NCBI GenBank assembly: GCA_947306605.1 | Contig: CAMZHB010000073.1 | Coordinates: 1 to 7,688, forward strand | Reading direction: 5' to 3' | Source of the DNA: an uncultured Prevotellaceae bacterium | GTDB lineage: Bacteria; Bacteroidota; Bacteroidia; Bacteroidales; Bacteroidaceae | Length of the DNA stretch: 7,688 nt | In this document: positions 4,874 to 7,688 of the stretch, one piece after another | Layout of the letters: each line of letters starts with the position of its first letter | How positions within the stretch are numbered: the first letter of the stretch is position 1 | The notes under the pieces: model-generated | The model's input: the letters and a program-made list of their open reading frames with translations, nothing else | Databases searched by the model: none | Told to the model about the DNA's origin: nothing | Translations under genes and position numbers: made by a program

Positions 4874-7342
4874 TTATAAACTCAATCTCACATCAACGCC
4901 ACACTGCATGGGCATTCCTTTTTGGTAGAAGCCGCGATTCATGGACTGAAAATAGAATGCTTTATACGATTCTTGAGTCAGATTTCTCCCCCAGAAATCT
5001 ACGCTGACTTTATTAAAATCAAATTTCAAGTGAGTGCCAAGAAGGGCATAAAAATTCTGATATACATCGTTCGATTCCGTCCAATACATTCTGCCAAAGC
5101 CACTGATGTTAGCCCCTATTGTAATTGCACGGAGAAGCGAGCCTTTCAAGGGCTGGCAGAAATCAGCCACGACGCCCATAGTATGTTCCGGAATGAAAGG
5201 AATGCGATTGCCTGTGTAATCAATGCCGTTCCCGACACTGTATTTGTGGAATACGGCGTGTGTATAGCCATAATTGGCCGACAACGACAGTTTGTTATTT
5301 AACAAACGGCTGTTCAGCGCGGCTTCAAGGCCACATGTGTGGCTCTGTCCGGCATTTACCATCATACGGCCGAAACCTGCGGGAGAGAACCGGGCAATCT
5401 GCTGGTCGTGTGTATCGGTAAAGTATACAGAAACATCGACATTCAACGTCTTATCAATGATATCAAGATGAGTACCTGCTTCATAATTCCAACAATATTC
5501 GGGACGGTAAGTGACTGCATCTGATACTTTGGGTAATTCTGTCAGGGGTATGTTATCCACTATGGCTTGTCGTATCGACAAAAACATATCCTTCATCGCC
5601 GGAATCCGCTCAGCGTGCTGCGTCATCACATCATAGCAGTAATCACGTACGCCCGTCATCATGTCATTCTGCATCACAGTGTTCATCAAGTCAGAAAACA
5701 TCTGGCCGTTATAGCCTCCGGCACGCAGGCCCTTTGATACGGAAAGATACACATTGCCCTTGCCGCGCGGGAAATCGTATTGCACGGCAGCTTTGGGCAA
5801 CAAATGCGTATAATCATTGCGCAAATTCCCGCGCAGAACGGTCGTAGTCGCCATATCAGCCGACACGCTGTGGGTCGGCATCGAGAAATGATAATCCACG
5901 GGGCCACCTGAGACGTAATGGAACTGTTGATGCTCATAGTCAAGCCGCAATCCGAGCGTCAATCCCAAACGTGGGATAAAGCAATCGTGCACTGTGCCTT
6001 GAAAGAATGCGGCACCGCCCAGCACAGGTGACCTGAAATAGCCGGGAAGCAGGAACGAGGCATCCGTAACCTCAAGATACATCGGCATAGACTGAGTGAC
6101 AGGACGGCCAGTCCTGGGATTCGTGACCGTAATTACGGGTGTGGGGATATGAGACGCGACATTGGCGTTAATCATGCCCACACCGTCACCATAGAAACGG
6201 ACAGGACCGTGCGTACGCATGGCTTCCCACATGCCAAACAGGCCTCCGGTCCACTCCCATCGCTTTTGCGGCAGACTTTTAAGGATTATCTCCTCAGTAA
6301 GTGTATTGGCGTTTTGTTTTTGTTTGAGAGTATAATAGTCAAGTCCGGTAAAGTCCTGGTCCATATACATCCTGTCGGCCAGCAACTGGTATCCGGTCAC
6401 TGACGAAAGCGTGAACAGCGGCAACTTGTAGGATGCCGTTAAACCTGTGTTCAACAAATGGCGGCGGTAGCTGCTGTTGCGGTTGGCCGATATCTGGCCT
6501 ACTGCATCGGATAACGTTTCTTCACCCTGCACAACGCCATCATAAAAATAAGGATAAGCGTCTTCGTCGGTATGTTCATAGGATGCGGTGAAGTCCAGGT
6601 TCCACTTGTCTTTTTGATAAACCACCCTGCCGCGTACACCACCCTGCATTTTTCCGCCTGTACGGCTTCCCGTCGTACTGTTGTGCCATACGCCATGATT
6701 TCTGTCATAATAAGCGCCGACGGAATAGCCTAAAGATTCCGACGCCTTTTGGTTAGTCATTACCGATACATACCTGCGGGCATCGCGTGTGGACACGCCC
6801 GTGGCAATGTTTGTGCCCTGCTTTCGCAAAGGGTTTATCGTGTTAATGCGCAACAAACCTCCCATCGCGTTACGCCCGTACAGTGTGGCCTGAGGCCCAC
6901 GCAGCACGTCGATTCTGCTTATTCCGAGAAGGTTGAAACTATATGCGCTGCGTTCTACCGTAGGTACATTGTCCACATACAAACCTACAGCCGGGGTATT
7001 CAGACGTGAACCGACGCCTCTGATATATATGGCTGCCGATTGCGAACTTCCGTATGACGGCATATGGAAATTGGCGGCGTAACCTGAGATATCGTTAAGT
7101 GAAGCGCCGTTTTGCGGAGCATTTTCTCCCGATACAATTACAGTAGACGAGACAGGCATGTTGCGAAGTTTGTCGGTTTGTTTCGGAGATGCCACTACCA
7201 CGGCCTCTTCCATGTCAATGGTACGTATAGTGTCGGCTTGCACCGTCGTTTCTTCACCATACACTGCAGCATCCCTGTTTTCAGCACCGGCAAAAAGGAC
7301 GTGGGCCGTCGCAAACAGGCTCAACAATATCAGTTCTTTCAT
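4874..7342 (-). CDS. TonB-dependent outer-membrane receptor, substrate unknown
   Basis: An outer-membrane active transporter driven by TonB, here 822 residues. A signal peptide covers residues 1 to about 20 (MKEL, hydrophobic core, AGA). A TonB-box-like stretch, MEEAVVVA (44-51), comes next. The plug domain shows IRGVGSR (107-113), VGLYVDNVP (119-127), and the conserved RIDVLRGPQATLYGRNAMGG (143-162). The barrel follows, with SVSKGLRAGGYN (534-545), WNYEAGTHL (618-626) and a late NLTQESY (787-793). It lacks the N-terminal carboxypeptidase-like extension of SusC and has no SusD gene beside it in view. It therefore resembles receptors for iron chelates, heme or cobalamin more than glycan importers, but no substrate can be named. 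The ATG at 7342 is used because a TTG at 7363 lies inside the promoter. Residues 548-586 are methionine-rich. The last residue is Leu rather than the usual aromatic. Confidence 0.9.
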   Translation of the reverse strand: MKELILLSLFATAHVLFAGAENRDAAVYGEETTVQADTIRTIDMEEAVVVASPKQTDKLRNMPVSSTVIVSGENAPQNGASLNDISGYAANFHMPSYGSSQSAAIYIRGVGSRLNTPAVGLYVDNVPTVERSAYSFNLLGISRIDVLRGPQATLYGRNAMGGLLRINTINPLRKQGTNIATGVSTRDARRYVSVMTNQKASESLGYSVGAYYDRNHGVWHNSTTGSRTGGKMQGGVRGRVVYQKDKWNLDFTASYEHTDEDAYPYFYDGVVQGEETLSDAVGQISANRNSSYRRHLLNTGLTASYKLPLFTLSSVTGYQLLADRMYMDQDFTGLDYYTLKQKQNANTLTEEIILKSLPQKRWEWTGGLFGMWEAMRTHGPVRFYGDGVGMINANVASHIPTPVITVTNPRTGRPVTQSMPMYLEVTDASFLLPGYFRSPVLGGAAFFQGTVHDCFIPRLGLTLGLRLDYEHQQFHYVSGGPVDYHFSMPTHSVSADMATTTVLRGNLRNDYTHLLPKAAVQYDFPRGKGNVYLSVSKGLRAGGYNGQMFSDLMNTVMQNDMMTGVRDYCYDVMTQHAERIPAMKDMFLSIRQAIVDNIPLTELPKVSDAVTYRPEYCWNYEAGTHLDIIDKTLNVDVSVYFTDTHDQQIARFSPAGFGRMMVNAGQSHTCGLEAALNSRLLNNKLSLSANYGYTHAVFHKYSVGNGIDYTGNRIPFIPEHTMGVVADFCQPLKGSLLRAITIGANISGFGRMYWTESNDVYQNFYALLGTHLKFDFNKVSVDFWGRNLTQESYKAFYFQSMNRGFYQKGMPMQCGVDVRLSL

Positions 7343-7360
7343 ATTCAAAAATTTTTGTTG

Positions 7361-7368
7361 CAAAGTTA
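7361..7368 (-). promoter_or_regulatory. -7 element (TAACTTTG) for the TonB-dependent receptor
   Basis: On the minus strand 7368-7361 reads TAACTTTG, a full TAnnTTTG match. It ends 18 nt before the ATG at 7342, giving a leader of roughly 10-13 nt. A T-run (7391-7386) sits about 18-23 nt upstream, in the -33 region. The final TTG of the element is also the only upstream in-frame start codon, so that start cannot be used by this transcript. Confidence 0.7.
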
Positions 7369-7386
7369 CAATCGTTACTGCAGATA

Positions 7387-7412
7387 AAAAATCCCTATTT
7401 TAGGGGATTTTT
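7387..7412. repeat. Inverted repeat overlapping the receptor's -33 region
   Basis: AAAAATCCC (7387-7395) and GGGATTTTT (7404-7412) are exact reverse complements of 9 bases around an 8-nt AT-rich spacer. On the minus strand the stem is followed by T, as in an intrinsic terminator for the zinc-ribbon gene upstream. The left arm also lies in the -33 region of the receptor promoter, so it could be an operator. Both roles are compatible with the sequence. Confidence 0.55.
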
Positions 7413-7454
7413 CGTCCACGAGCCACATAGAAAAAAGCAGAAGCCACATAATTC

Positions 7455-7495
7455 CGCCCATGTCGGATATAAATCAGACGAAACCGGACATGGCG
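7455..7495. repeat. Interrupted inverted repeat downstream of the zinc-ribbon gene
   Basis: CCATGTC (7458-7464) pairs exactly with GACATGG (7487-7493). The pairing can be extended on both sides, with GC outside and GG/CC inside, if single-base bulges are allowed. The loop is about 17 nt. No U-run follows on the minus strand. It lies 22 nt past the zinc-ribbon stop and may be part of that gene's 3' end, or a second binding site upstream of the receptor promoter. Confidence 0.35.
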
Positions 7496-7516
7496 CGACA
7501 TACGTGGAAGAGAAGA

Positions 7517-7688
7517 TTACTTGTTCCAAGTTCCGCAATGAGGACACCGGCCCTGCCCCTTCACAGGTCTGCCACAGTGTCCGCACAGAAGGTTTGTCGA
7601 GCCCTGTTTGTACCATTTCCATACAATAAATGCGGCACACGGGATGAAGCATACCAAACACCACCACACGGAAGGCAGGAATGAGAAG
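7517..7688 (-). CDS. Membrane protein with C-terminal zinc ribbon (3' end only)
   Basis: The last 56 residues of a protein whose start lies beyond the right edge; the stop TAA is at 7519-7517. The visible part has a hydrophobic, tryptophan-rich membrane segment (about residues 8-26 of the fragment) followed by basic and polar residues (KWYKQGS). A compact zinc ribbon follows, with CGHC (35-38), a 9-residue spacer, CPHC (48-51), and a short tail GTWNK. The regular CxxC pairs and the lack of stops support this frame over the overlapping 90-codon frame on the same strand, which shows no domain. Positive residues after the membrane segment suggest the zinc ribbon faces the cytoplasm, which is inference. 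I cannot assign a function; such small proteins are usually annotated only as zinc-ribbon proteins. Confidence 0.7.
   Translation of the reverse strand, partial: FSFLPSVWWCLVCFIPCAAFIVWKWYKQGSTNLLCGHCGRPVKGQGRCPHCGTWNK

Noticed and set aside
4922..5302. 126-codon plus-strand frame inside the receptor gene
   Set aside because: It is antisense to a well-supported TonB-dependent receptor, and no promoter or recognisable domain was seen.
4874..7342. SusC-type glycan importer
   Set aside because: There is no N-terminal carboxypeptidase-like domain, the protein is shorter than typical SusC, and no SusD gene is next to it in view.
4848..7464. Shared CCCATGTC in the hairpins at 4818-4854 and 7455-7495
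   Set aside because: Eight bases in common is weak, and the rest of the two hairpins differs, so a repeat family is not supported.
7395..7667. 90-codon minus-strand frame starting MVVFGMLHP
   Set aside because: It overlaps the zinc-ribbon frame, shows no domain, and runs through the inverted repeat at 7387-7412; the alternative frame has clear CxxC pairs and a membrane segment.
1..7688. CRISPR array, tRNA, rRNA, insertion sequence, phage or defence genes
   Set aside because: No repeat-spacer pattern, cloverleaf, transposase, integrase or recognisable defence domain was found on either strand by reading.

Overview
The window reads as a piece of a Bacteroidota chromosome, most probably order Bacteroidales (Prevotella/Bacteroides-like). 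Three observations support this. Three start regions carry the Bacteroidota -7 promoter element TAnnTTTG. The lipoprotein has the surface-export signal Cys-Ser-Asp-Asp-Asp-Asp typical of this phylum. The gene order DUF2520 protein, KdsC-type phosphatase, Maf and GlmM is a familiar Bacteroidales arrangement. Genus or species cannot be fixed from the sequence alone.

Left block (about 1-4023, all on the minus strand): one apparent operon transcribed from a promoter at about 4053-4060. The order is a Rossmann/DUF2520 protein, a KDO-8-phosphate phosphatase-like HAD enzyme (ATGA overlap), a Maf nucleotide pyrophosphatase (3-nt gap), a small predicted surface lipoprotein, and a phosphoglucosamine mutase. 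Past the last gene are two hairpins. The stronger one (23-60) is fully paired only in the minus-strand RNA, as expected for the end of this transcript. KdsC (LPS inner core) and GlmM (UDP-GlcNAc for peptidoglycan and lipid A) tie the operon to envelope precursor supply. The lipoprotein is the unexplained member.

Middle (4024-4170): a divergent intergenic region with two back-to-back -7 elements, one for the operon and one for a LuxR-type regulator (4171-4785, plus strand). The regulator has a normal C-terminal helix-turn-helix but a receiver-like N-terminus without the usual acidic pocket.

Right block: a TonB-dependent outer-membrane receptor (4874-7342, minus strand) converges on the regulator. 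A perfect 16-bp hairpin separates the two. The receptor's start must be the ATG at 7342, because the longer TTG start lies inside its promoter. It has a plug and barrel, no SusC-type N-terminal extension, no SusD partner in view, and an unusual methionine-rich presumed surface loop. The receptor's substrate and its regulation by the LuxR protein are inferences only.

Right edge: the 3' end of a minus-strand gene encoding a membrane segment followed by a four-cysteine zinc ribbon (7517 to the edge). Two inverted repeats lie between it and the receptor promoter.

I found no CRISPR array, tRNA, rRNA, insertion sequence, phage gene or recognisable defence system. The most promising unknowns are the LuxR/receptor pair, the operon-embedded surface lipoprotein, and the inverted repeat overlapping the receptor promoter.
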